A DNA stretch of 64,000 nt. Origin: Amoebophrya sp. A120. Its lineage: Eukaryota > Sar > Dinophyceae > Syndiniales > Amoebophryaceae. Shown in pieces: positions 39,001-51,000 of the stretch. Under the pieces are notes generated by a model. It had not been told where the DNA came from, searched no databases, and was given only the letters and a program-made list of their open reading frames with translations. The stretch covers positions 1,802,281-1,866,280 of the forward strand of contig CAJINV010000013.1 in NCBI GenBank assembly GCA_905178155.1, given 5' to 3'. Made by a program: the position numbers and the translations under genes. Position 1 is the first letter of the stretch, and every line of letters begins with the position of its first letter.

Positions 39001-42000
39001 CGGCGAGCAGACTCGGATCTGCGATCAGTGTATTCGCGGAAACGCAGTTTGGCGGATTCCTCTCGGTGATGGAGAACATGGAGCTGGGCAGCTCGCTGTC
39101 CGTCCGCCAGTTCGCCCGACTGGGGTCCACCAGCTCGGTGCTGCGCTTCGTGCACTTGGGCAGCAGCCTGTCGGTGCGGTCCCGGACTGAGTTCGGCTCC
39201 AACTGCAGCGTCTTCAGCTTCTTCAACTTGGGAAGCAGCGTGAGTCTGCGGGCGATGACACGATGTGGTTCCATCGCGTCGGTGCTGGACTTCGTCAACA
39301 TGGGCTCGTCCATCAGCGTGCGTCAGTACGCCCGCTGCGGATCGGGCGTGAGCGTGACTGGCTTGCTCCGGGTGGGTTCCTGCCAGGTGCTCTCCGTGAT
39401 CCGCTCCACCACGCTCGGCAGCAGTATGTCGCTCCGCGGATTCGCCCGGTGCGGATCGTCCTTGTCGCTCCTCGACTTCGCGGCACTCGGGTCCTGCCTG
39501 TCTGTCCGTGATTTCACCCGACTGGGCTCCAGCGCGTCCGTGTTCGGAAAGATGCGGCTTGGCGAGTCGATGTCGGTCATGGACGCGACCACCATGGGAT
39601 CCAACCTGTCCCTCCGCTCCATGGTCCGCATGGGAAGCGCTTTGTCGGTCTTGAACTTCGTGCATCTCGCGTCCTCCTGCTCCGTCCGACAGTACTGCCG
39701 GGTCGGCTCCTCGGTGTCGATCTTCAGCAGCACCCGGTTCGGCAGCTCCTGCTCGATCCTGGCGCAGATGGAGCTCGGCAGCAGCATCAGTCTCCGGTCC
39801 ATGGCGCAGCTCGGAAAGCAACTCTCCGTCCTGGACTACGTGCATTGCGGTTCGACCATCTCGCTTCGCAGCTCCATGCGGTCCGGCAGCAGTCTGAGCT
39901 TGCTGAACTTCTGCCACATGGCGAGCGCGCTGTCCCTGCGCAACTTCAGCAGGTTCGGCTCCTCGCTGTCCGCCACGGGCCAGGGCCGAATCGGTGGCGA
40001 TCTGAGCATCCTCTCGCACGTCAGACTCGGTTCGTCGCTCTCGCTCCGGAGTGTCTTCCGCTCGGGCACGCACGCGAGCGTGTTGGACTTCGTCCACCTG
40101 GGAAGCAGTCTCTCCGTGCGCCAGTACGCTCGGTGCGGCTCCACCGTCTCCGTCTTTGGCCTGGCCCGCGTCGGCAGCGCGATGTGCTTGTCGGTGATCG
40201 GATGCACGGTCTGCGGTAGCAGTCTGTCCGTCCGAAGTTACGTCCGCTGTGGCGACAGCCTGTCCGGTCTGAACTACGTCACGCTCGGGTCCGCGCTGTC
40301 CGTCCGCGGCTTCGCGCGACTCGGCAGCGGATTCAGCATCTACGGGCAGGCGGAATTCGGCGCCAGCGTGTCCGTCCTCGACGCGGCGTACCTCGGCAGC
40401 TCGGTCTCCGTCCGCATGGTCACCCGACTGGGCGGCCGCGTGTCCGCCTTGGACTTCGTCAACCTCGGGTCTAGTCTTTCCATGCGCTCGCTGGCGAGAC
40501 TGGGATCCCGCCTCTCCGTGTCGGAGTTCGTGCAGATGGGATCGAGCTTGTCCCTGCGGCAGTTCATCCGTGCCGGCTCCGGGTTGAGTGTGTTCGGTCT
40601 GATGAACGTCGGGTCCGTGAAGCAGTGCTCGGTGATCGGCATTGTCAGCCTCGGGTCCACGTGCAGTCTGCGCCAGACGTGCCGCGTGGGCTCAAAGTTC
40701 AGCGTGCTCGACTTCGTGAACCTCGGCTCCGCACTGTCCATCCGGCAGTACGCCCGCTGCGGGTCCGGCTGCAGCATTCACGGCCTGACGTACCTGGGTA
40801 GTTGCTTCAAACTGTCCATGGTCGACGCCTTGACGATCTCCTCCTCCATGTCGCTCCGCTCCGTCGCGCGATGCGGCTCGGCGGTCAGTGTGCTGAACTT
40901 CGGACACATGGGCTCCAGCCTGTCCCTCCGGTCGCAAGGTCGGTTCGGCTCCATGCTCTCTGTGTTCCAGTTCGTGCATTTGGGAAGCAGTTTGTCATTA
41001 CGCGCCCCGGTGAAGTTCGGCAACGAGGTCTCCGTGATCCACTTCGCATCGATCGGTAGCAGCCTGTCGCTGCGCAACGTCGCGAAGTGCGGCTCGAGCT
41101 TCTCGGTGATTGACTTCACGAACCTGGGATCGACCTTGTCTGTCCGCCAGTACGCGCGGTTCGGCAGCTCGCTCTCCGTGCACGGCATCTTCAAGTGCGG
41201 CTCGATGCACTGCGCATCCGTGATGGGCTTCCAGCACTTGGGATCGTCCTGCAGTGTCCGGTCTTACGTCCGACTGGGTTCCGCCTTGTCCCTGCTCGAC
41301 TTCGCGTGCATGGGCTCCGCGGTCAGCATGCGCGGTACGTCGAGACTGGGCTCTAGTTGCAGCGTGATGTCGCGTGTCCGCCTCGGCAACGTGCTGTCGA
41401 TCTTCGACGCCACGGCGCTCGGAAGCGCACTCTCCGTCCGTACGTTCGCCCGCTGCGGTTCCGCGATCTCCATCCTGGACTTCGGGCACTGCGGCAGCTC
41501 GGTGTCCCTCCGCTCCACGACGCGCCTGGGCAGCCAGGCCTCGTTGCTGCAGTTCGTGTCCCTCGGCTCCAGCATCAGTCTCCGCAGCTGCGCGCGCCTC
41601 GGCTCCACGCTGTCCGTGCTGAACTTCGTCGAGATCGGCTCTGCCGTGTCCGTGCGCCAGTTCATGCGGCTGGGCAGCTCGCTCTCCGTGCACGGCGTGT
41701 TCATGGTGGGTTCCGCCGCGAAGCTCTCCGTGCTGGGAAGCGTCATCCTCGGATCCAGCGTGAGTCTCCGCCAGGTCACCAAGTTCGGCTGCATGCTCTC
41801 CGTGCTGGACGCGGTGCACTGCGGCTCGAGTCTCTCCCTGCGTCAGTACCTGCGGCTGGGTAGCAGCATCTCCGTTCACGGCAAGACGCGCATCTCGGGC
41901 GAATTGAGCGTGTTGGAGCGCGTGCAGCTGGGCAGCGCCCTGTCGTGCCGCTCCACCGCCAGACTGGGATCGAACATGTCGACCCTGAACTTTGTGCACC

Positions 42001-45000
42001 TCGGCTCTAGCATCTCCGTCCGGTCCTTCGTCCGCATGGGATCGAGCCTCTCCTGCCACACGACCTTGGCGTGCAAGAACATCCGGAAGTTGTCGGTGGT
42101 CGAGATCACGGTTCTGGCTTCCTCCATGTCCGTCCGGTCCTTCACCCGGTTCGGGTCCGCGTGCAGCGTCCTCGACTACGTCACCATCGGTTCCTGCCTG
42201 TCGCTCCGCGACTTCGCAAGAATTGGCTCTGGCTTCTCCGCGGTCGGCAAGGTCCGCATTGGCAAGCAGCTCTCGATGATGCAGGCCATGCACCTTGGTT
42301 CCAACTGCTCGTTGCGCAGCATGGCACGGTTCGGGTCCGCGGTGTCCATCCTCGACTACGTCACGCTCGGCAGCAGCATCTCGCTCCGCCAGTTCTCCCG
42401 CATGAGCAGTGGCATGAGTGTGTTGGGCAATCTGATGACGGGTGGCAAGCGCATGAGCATCATCGACATGCTGGAGATCGGTTCCACCATGTCGCTGCGG
42501 TCCATGGTCCGCTTCGGGTCCTGCATGAGCGTGCTGGACTACACGAACCTAGCGTCCTCTTTGTCAATCCGGACGTACACCAGATTGGGCTCCAGCCTGT
42601 CCGTAACGTCCGGTTCCTGCCGCGTCGGCGGCCGCATGTCCATCATGGACCAGTTGAACCTGGGCAGCAGCTTGTCCTTCCGCAGCTTCGCCCGCATGGG
42701 CCAGCAACTGTCCGTTCTTGATGCCACGAACCTCGGGTCCGCGCTGTCCGTTCGCCAGTTCGTCCGCGTGGGCTCGAGCATGAGCGTGAAGGGCATGTGC
42801 GCAGTCGGCTCGGCGCTCAACGTGTCCGTGATCCAGTGGGTCCGCCTCGGGTCCTCGCTCAGTCTGCGCGCGCACGCCAGACTGGGCTCCGGGTTGTCCG
42901 TGCTGAACTTCGCGCAGCTGGGCTCGTCGTGCAGCATTCGGCAGTTCATCCGGTCGGGCAGCGCGATGTCGGTGTTGAGCAACGCCCGCGTCGGCGGCAG
43001 CATCTCCATCCTGCAATGCAGCAATCTCGGGTCCAGCCTGTCCGTCCGGGGGACTTCCCGGTTCGGGTCGAAGGCGTCCGTCTTCGACTTCCTGCACTGC
43101 GGCTCCACGTTGTCCATCCGCGGCTACGTCCGAGTTGGCTCGATGGTGTCCGTGCTCGGCTGCCTGCGGTTCGGATCCGTCCACGACCTGTCCGTCGGCC
43201 AGCAGACGCAGATGGGCGCGAACCTGTCCGTCCGCGGCACGACCTTCGCCGGCAGCATGCTGTCGGTGTACGACTGCGTGCTGGGTGGTAGCGGTTTGTC
43301 CGTGAGGCACTTTACCAGACTGGGTTCCAGCCTGACCGTGTTCGACTTCGTCACGCTCGGGTCCACCATGTCGCTGCGTTCGTACATGCGGATGGGTAGC
43401 GGGTTGGAGATCTTCGGAACTCTGAACTTGCCGCTTTCCGTCTCGATCCAGAAGTACGTGAACATCGGTTCCAGTCTGTCCGTCCGGTCCTTCATGCGGG
43501 TCGGCGGCGGTCTCTCCGTGTTCGACTACTTCAACGTGGGGAGCAGCTGCTCGTTGCGCAACTTCGCGCGGTTCGGCTCGTCGTGCTCCGTCCTCGGCAG
43601 TATGACCGCGGGGCAGAACACCAGTGTCGCTTCGTACGTGACCGTCGGATCCACGTTGAGTCTCCGTTCCTTCGCGCGCGTCGGGGCCAATCTCTCCGTG
43701 TTCGACTTCACGAACCTGGGCTCGTCCCTGTCGGTGCGTTCCGTCGCCCGGCTGGGGTCCGCGTGCTCGATTCTGGGAAACTTGAAGGTCGGGGACCGCT
43801 TCAGCATCGTGAACTCGGTGACGCTCGGCTCCGCACTTTCCATCCGCAGATTCAGCCGGTTGGGCGGAAAGCTCTCCGTGGTTGACTACCTACACATGGC
43901 GTCTGCTCTGTCGCTCCGATCGTGCATGCGCGTCGGTTCCGCGATGTCGATCCTGAACTTCATGGGCTTCGGTTCCGCGGTCTCCCTGCGCAACTACTGC
44001 CGAGTCGGCAGCGGGTTCTCGCTGTACGGCAAGGTGACGCTGGGCTCCAGCGCCTCTATCGTTGACTACGCCAATGTCGGCTCCGCCATGTCGCTCCGCG
44101 GGTTCACCAGGTTGGGCTCGTCTTTGTCCATCTTCAGTGGCAGGACGCGTCTCGGTGGCGAACTGTCCGTGATGATGCAGTGCGCGGTCGGCAGCTCGAT
44201 GTCGCTGCGATCGCACTGCCACATGGGTAGCAATATGAGCGTGCTGGACTTCGTCGCGATCGGATCGGTTTTGTCTATCCGGCAGTACTTCCGTTGCGGC
44301 TCCAGCTTCTCCGCAACCGGCCTCGGACGCGTCGGCGCCCGGATGTCGGTTTTGGATGCGGTCTACATGGGCTCGTCTCTCTCCCTGCGCAGCTACTGTC
44401 GCGTGGGCGGGGAGATGTCGGTGATTGACTGTGCCCACATCGGGTCCAGTCTCTCCGTCCGGTCGATTTGCCGCCTGGGTTCCGCGCTGTCCACGATCGA
44501 CTTCACCAACGTCGGCAGCAGCGTGTCCCTCCGCACGTTCGCCCGACTCGGCAGCGCGTTCAGCGTGGTCGGCCCGCACAGCCGCTGTGGCGGGGCCTTG
44601 TCCGTGCTGGACGCGACGCACCTCGGCAGCTCGGTGAGTATCCGGTCGATGGTGAGGCTCGGCCAGAAGATGTCCACCTTCGACTACTTCCATTGCGGCA
44701 GCAGCATGAGCTTGCGTAGCTACGTCCGCCTCGGGTCGAACCTGTCCATGCTGGACATGGTCACGTTCGGGTCGACGTTGTCCATCCGGGGGGTTTCCCG
44801 TCTCGGTTCCTCCGCCAGCGTGCACGGTCTGACCCGCGTCGGCAGTCTCTGCAGCATGAGCGTCTTGCGGTTCGTCCACCTGGGCTCCAGCTTGTCCATG
44901 CGCAGCTCGAACCGCCTCGGCAGCTGCCTGTCCGTGCTGTCCTTCGCATCGATCGGGTCGTCGACCAGTCTGCGGTCCTTCAGCCGCGTGGGGTCCGCGT

Positions 45001-48000
45001 TGTCCGTCTTAGACTTCGCCTGCTGCGGCAGCAACCTGTCGATCCGGTCCGCAGTCCGGCTCGGTAGCAGTTTGTCCGTCGCCAAGGTCACTTGCTTCGG
45101 CTCGCTGTTCGCGCTCTCCGTGTTCGGCAGCGTGGAATTAGGGAGCAGCTTCTCCGTCCGCGCCCGCTCCAGCATGGGGGCGTCCTGCTCGGTGTTCAAC
45201 TTCGTGCAGCTCGGCAGCGGGTTGTCTATCCGCAGCTTCGCCAGGTTCGGCTCGACTTTATCCGTCTGTGGCTTGACCGCTGTGGGCTCCATGTCCGCGG
45301 TGTCCGTCATCGACAAGGTGAACCTCGGTTCCAGCCTCTCGCTGCGCACCGTCGCGAGACTCGGGTCCCGGGCGTCCGTGCTGAACTTCATGCACCTCGG
45401 CAGCAGCATGTCGCTGCGGTCCCTGGCCCGCCTGGGCTCGTGCGCGTCGATTCTGGACTCCGTTTCGCTCGGGAGCTCGCTGTCGCTGCGCAACTTCTCC
45501 CGCGTCGGCTCGGGCTTCTCCGTGTTCGGCAAGGCGTCCATGGGCAACACGATGAGCATCCTGCAGCAGCTCGAGATGGGCAGTTCCCTGTCCGTCCGCA
45601 GCTACACGAGACTCGGGTCGGCGATCAGCTGCATGGACTTCGCGCTCATCGGCTCTACCTGCTCGATTCGCCAGTACCTCCGCATCGGCTCGACATTGTC
45701 TGTCCACGGCGCGATGCAGGTCGGGTCGGCTTTGAAGCTGTCCGTGATGGCGGTCTCCAACCTCGCCTCCGCTATGTCGCTCCGGTCCTTCACGCGCGTC
45801 GGCAGCAACATTTCGGTGCTGGACTTCACCAGCCTCGGCAGCGTTCTGTCGTGCCGCGCTTTTGCGCGTATCGGCTCGGCGTGCAGCGTGTACGGCGGAT
45901 TCAACATCGGCAACAAGGGGGCTTTGTCTGTGATGGACTCGGTCTGCCTGGGCAGCTCGCTGTCCATCCGCGCGCAGTTCCGCCTGGGCTCCATGTGCTC
46001 GATTGTGGATTTCTTCACGCTCGGCTCCTCGGTGTCCATCCGCGGCCACGCGAAGATCGGCTCGTACAGCTCGGTGCTCGGCTTCCACAGCGTCGGCAGC
46101 AGCTTGTCGCTGCGGTCGCTCGCCCGTGCGGGTGACAAATTGTCCGTCTTCAACATGGTCAATCTCGGAAGCGCCCTGTCCATCCGCGCGTACTCGCGTC
46201 TCGGCTCGGACTGCTCTATCGCGAAGTCTGCTCGGGTCGGGGAGGCGCTCTCCATCCTGCAGTACGTGTCTCTCGGGAGCACGATTTCGCTCCGCGGCAC
46301 GCGCAGCCAGATGGGTGGGTCGGCGTCCGTCCTGAACTTCGTGAACACGGGATCCTCGATCTCCATCCGCAGCTACGCGAGGCTTGGGTCGTCCCTGACG
46401 GTGTGCGGCCTGACCGCGATTGGCTCGTGCCTGAAGCTGTCCGTCATCCAGGCCATGGTCCTCGGCTCCAGCCTGTCGCTCCGGTCCTACGCCCGCTGCG
46501 GCAGCTGCGCGTCCGTGTTGAACTTTGTGAACATGGGTTCCGCGCTCAGTGTCCGCCAGTTCCTCCGCTGCGGCTCGTCCGTGTCCGTGGAGGAAGCGCA
46601 ACGCGTCGGTGCTAGACTGTCCGTCCTTGACTTCCTGAACCTCGGATCGACGTGCTCGCTCCGCAGCATGGCAAAGGTGTCTGGCACCTTGTCTCTGCTC
46701 GACTTTGTCGCGTTCGGCAGCAGCATGTCGCTGCGCAACATGGCGCGGTGCGGATCCATGATGTCCGTCCTGGACGCGGTGGCGCTCGCGTCGTCCTTGT
46801 CGCTGCGTGGCGCCGCGATCCGACTCGGCTCCAACATGAGCATCATCAGCTTCGCGCAGATGGGCTCCACGTTGTCCGTCCGCTCGTTCATACGAATGGG
46901 TAGCAACCTGTCCGTCAAGGGTGCGGGTCGGTTCGGCAACTTGGCCAGAATCTCGCTCGTGGACAAAACGCACATGGGATCCAGCTTGTCGCTGCGGTCC
47001 TACGCGCGTCTCGGTGGCGAACTGTCCGTGATTGACTTCGTGCACGCCGCGTCGTCGCTCTCTCTGCGGTCGTACGCGCGCTTCGGAAGCTCGCTGTCCG
47101 TCCAGTGCGGCTCGCGGGTCGGCGCGGAACTGTCCATCCTGCATTCGCTGCAGGTCGGTAGCACCATGTCGATGCGGTCGCACAGCAAGCTGGGCGCCAC
47201 GATGTCGGTGTTGGACTTCGTCCACCTGTCCTCCGCGATTTCGGTGCGGAACTTCATCCGCCTCGGGTCCACGGCCAGCATCCACGGCTTGACGGCGGTT
47301 GGCTCCGTGCAGAAGCTCTCCATCCTCGATGCGGTCGCCTTCGGTTCCTCCATGTCCTTGCGCATGATGGCGCGGTTGAGCGGCAGCCTGTCCGTGTTGG
47401 ACGCGGCGTTGTTCGGCAGTTCGCTGTCTATCCGCAACATGGTTCGGGTCGGCGCGAAGGCGAGTGTGGTCGACTTCTTCGCTCTGGGCAGTGGTCTGTC
47501 CCTCCGCAGCTTCGCTCGGTTCGGCAGCGGCATGAGCGTGCAGGGCGACGCCAGAGTCGGCATGCACCTGTCCGTGTTGGAAAGAACCGCGTTGGGCAGC
47601 AGTCTGTCGCTGCGCTCCATGGCAAGACTAGGCTCCCGGGCGTCGATCCAAGACTTCACGCTTCTCGGCTCGTGCCTGTCGCTCCGCACCTTCGCGCGGT
47701 TCGGCAGCAGCTTGAGCGTTGTTGGTGAAACGTACCTCGGGTCCGTGCACAGCATGTCCGTGATGAAGTGCTTCCACATGGGCAGCTCGCTCTCCGTCCG
47801 CAGCGTCGCGCGCTTCGCCTCGATGTGCTCGGTGCTGGACAACACGACGCTCGGCTCGTGCTTGAGCCTGCGTGCGGTGTGCCGCCTTGGCAGCAGCATG
47901 TCCGTTGCGGGGCAAGGCAAGTTCCGCGGCGCGAACAGTGTGTTGCAATTTGTCACCTTGGGTAGCTCGATCTCGATCCGCACGATCGTTCGCCTTGCGT

Positions 48001-51000
48001 CGAAGATCTCGCTGTTCGACTGCTGCGCGCTCGGTTCCACGTTGTCGGTCCGGTCCGCTTTGCGGCTGTCCAGCTCCGCCAGCGTGTACGGTGTGGCCCG
48101 GTTCGGCTCCATGACGCAGTTGTCCGTGATTGGACAGGTGAGTCTCGGGTCCTCCCTGTCCGTGCGCAGCTTCGCGCGGGTCGGCAAGAACGCGTCGGTG
48201 TTGGATCTGCTGTCCCTGGGCAGCACGATCTCGCTGCGCGGTAACATGAAGATGAGCCACACAATGTCCGTGATCGACTCCGTCAGTCTGGGTAGCACCC
48301 TGTCGCTCCGCTCAAGGATGCAGATCAGCAGTGGCTGCTCGATCATCGACGCGGTTAGCCTCGGGTCCGCTCTGTCCATCCGTGGCGGCCGGTTCCAGAT
48401 GAGCGGCCAGGCGTCGATCCTGGACGCCACGCACCTCGGTTCGAGCCTGTCCCTCCGCAGCTGCGCGCGCATGGGCAGCAACGCCTCGATCCTGGACTTT
48501 GTCAGCTTCGGCTCCGCGCTGTCGCTGCGCACCTACGCCCGGCTCGGTAGCGGTATGTCCGCGGTGGGCATGCTGGCGTTCGGATCATTGCTCCAAGTGT
48601 CTGTGATGAACCAGATGGAGGTGGGCAGTAGTCTGTCGCTGCGCTCCTTCGCGAAGCTCGGCAGTTCTGTTTCCGTGCTGTCCTTCATGAAGGTCGGCAG
48701 CTCGGTGTCTCTCCGTTCCATGTCCCGGTTCGGCTCCATGATGTCGGTGCTGGACTCGGTCACCATGGGAAGCACGCTTTCCCTCCGCAGCCAGTTCCGG
48801 TGCGGTAGCAACATGTCGATTCTCGACTTCGCCAACTGCGGCTCGAGCTTGTCGATCCGCAACTACATGCGGGTCGGATCCTCCATGAGCGTGCAGTCGC
48901 AGACCCGGATGGAGTCGAATCTCTCCGTCGTGTCGTACGTGCACATCGGCAGCAGCATGTCGCTCCGCTCAGCCTGCAGACTGTCTTCCCGGTGCAGCGT
49001 GCTGGACTTTTTGAACCTCGGCAGCTCCGTCTCGGTGCGCGACTTCCTGCGCCTCGGCAGCAGCTTCTCGGTGCTCGGCGGCGCGCAGGTCCAGGGAACC
49101 GCCGGTTTGAGCGTGCTGTCGCACGTGCATCTCGGTTCCAGCATCTCCCTCCGGAACAGCGCGGCTTTGGGCAGCAGAACCTCGATTCTGGACTTTGCGT
49201 TCTTCGGCAGCTCGCTGTCGCTGCGCAGCGCCTGCAAGATGGGCACGAACGTCAGCATTCTGGACTTTGTGCACATTGGCTCCGCCTTATCGCTCCGGTA
49301 CACGTGCAGGCTCGGCAACACCGCGTCCGTCTTGGATTTCGTTCAGATGGGCTCCGCGCTCTCGGTCCGCTCGTTCTGCCGCCTGGGCTCGTCCCTGACG
49401 GTGCACGGCCTCGCGACCTTCGGCTCGGTCAAGAACCTGTCGGTGATTGACTTCGTCAGCGCCGCCTCGTCCATGAGCTTGCGGCAGAACTTTCGCATTG
49501 GCGACAACCTGTCGATTCTGTCCCACATGCACCTCGGGTCCTCCATCTCCGTCCGCCGCTGCGCGCGCATCGGTGCGTTTGTTTCCGTGGTGAACTTCAC
49601 GAACTTGGGAAGCGCGTTATCCGTGCGCACGAACGCGCGCATGGGCGCGAGGATCTCTGTTCTTGACATGCTGAACTTGGGTTCTACCTGCTCCCTGCGA
49701 ACCAACTTGAACATGGGCGGCTCGATGTCCGTCGTGGACTTCGCGTCGCTCGGGTCCAACCTGAGCTTGCGGTCCTGCGCCCGGCTCGGCTCCGCGATCA
49801 GTATTCTGTCGTTCAGCGGCGTTGGGTCGGCGATGTCCGTCCGCCAGTTCCTGCGCGTCGGCTCCGGGCTGTCGGCGTTCGGATTGACCGCCTGCGGCAG
49901 CTGCCTGAAACTGTCCGTTTTGGAGTCCGTCCAGGTGGGCAGCACCATGTCTTTGCGCATGAAGTGCAAGTTGGGCGACCGGTTGTCCGTGTTGAGCTAC
50001 GTGCAACTCGGCTCTGCGCTGTCCACCCGCGCGTATGCGCGCTACGGCTCCGGGTGCTCGGTGGTGGGCACCACCAGAATCGGTCTGTCAATGTCCGTGC
50101 TGGAACAGGTGCACCTCGGCAGCAGCATCTCACTGCGATCCTGCGGCATCTTGGGCGGTGCCCTGTCCGTGCTGAACTACGTGAACTGCGGCAGCAGCAT
50201 CTCGCTCCGGCAGTACATGCGCTTGGGCAGCACCATCAGTGTCGGTATCGGCAGTAACGCCGCGCAGTTCGCGGGAAGACTGTCCGTCCTGGGCTGCTTC
50301 CACCTCGGTAGCACGCTGTCGCTCCGCGCTGCGTTGAAGACCGGCGCTTCCGCTAGCGCGATGCAGTTCGTGCAATTTGGCTCGTCGTTGTCCCTGCGGT
50401 CCTTCGCCCGGGTCTGCAGCACGGCCTCTGTGCTCGACAGTGTGAGCCTCGGCAGCACGCTGTCGTTGCGGTCCGTGGCCCGCCTGGGTAGCGCGGCGTC
50501 GATCTTGAGCTTCGTGCACTTAAGCAGCAGTCTCTCGCTCCGTGCCTACGCGCGGTTGGGAAGCAGCGTGTCGGCGCTGGGCTTGACCTCGGTCGGCAGC
50601 TGCCTGAAGATGTCCGTGCTTGGATGTGTGACCCTCGGGTCCAGCCTGTCCATCCGCGGCCGCATTGAGGGCGCCAACCGGTTGTCGGTTCTGCAGTTCG
50701 CGACCTTCGCGTCCTCTGTCTCCGTCCGCAGCTTCGCGCGGGTCGGCAGCGTCGCGTCGATCCTGTCGTTCACGGACCTCGGCTCCGGCCTGTCCATCCG
50801 GGCGGCCTGCCGCGCGGGCTCCCGAGCGTCGATCCTGGACTTCTGCGCCTTGGGCTCGTCCATTTCTGTGCGGAACTTCGCCCGCATCGGCAGCGGCCTG
50901 TCCATGAAGGGCTTCTGCTCGGTCGGCAGCTGCCTGCAGATCTCCGTGATCAACCAGGTGCAGCTCGGTTCGTCGCTTTCCGTTCGCCAGTACAGCCGCG

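Larger units (their letters stand above)
34557..49880 (+). repeat. Segment 6: 5-coil units with dense insert coils
   Basis: Insert coils return at 34,557 and recur at whole-coil spacings: 5 coils (186 bp), 10 (366 bp), 12 (438 bp), 14 and so on, each plus 2 residues. The pattern 12 coils then 5 coils occurs twice (40,158 to 40,596 to 40,782, and 45,270 to 45,708 to 45,894), but the following gaps differ, so I do not call a longer repeat here. C coils shift from VFS/VFG toward VHG, VKG and VCG. Phase is broken by more than 2 residues only at 37,524-37,571. At 43,428-43,463 an A coil reads LPLSVSIQKYVN: it keeps 12 residues but has Pro for Gly and Lys for Asp. Confidence 0.8.

Noticed and set aside
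43407-43463. Apparent two-residue deletion followed by an insertion at a degenerate coil.
   Set aside because: Realigned as LPLSVSIQKYVN it is a normal 12-residue A coil with Pro for Gly and Lys for Asp, so register is unchanged.
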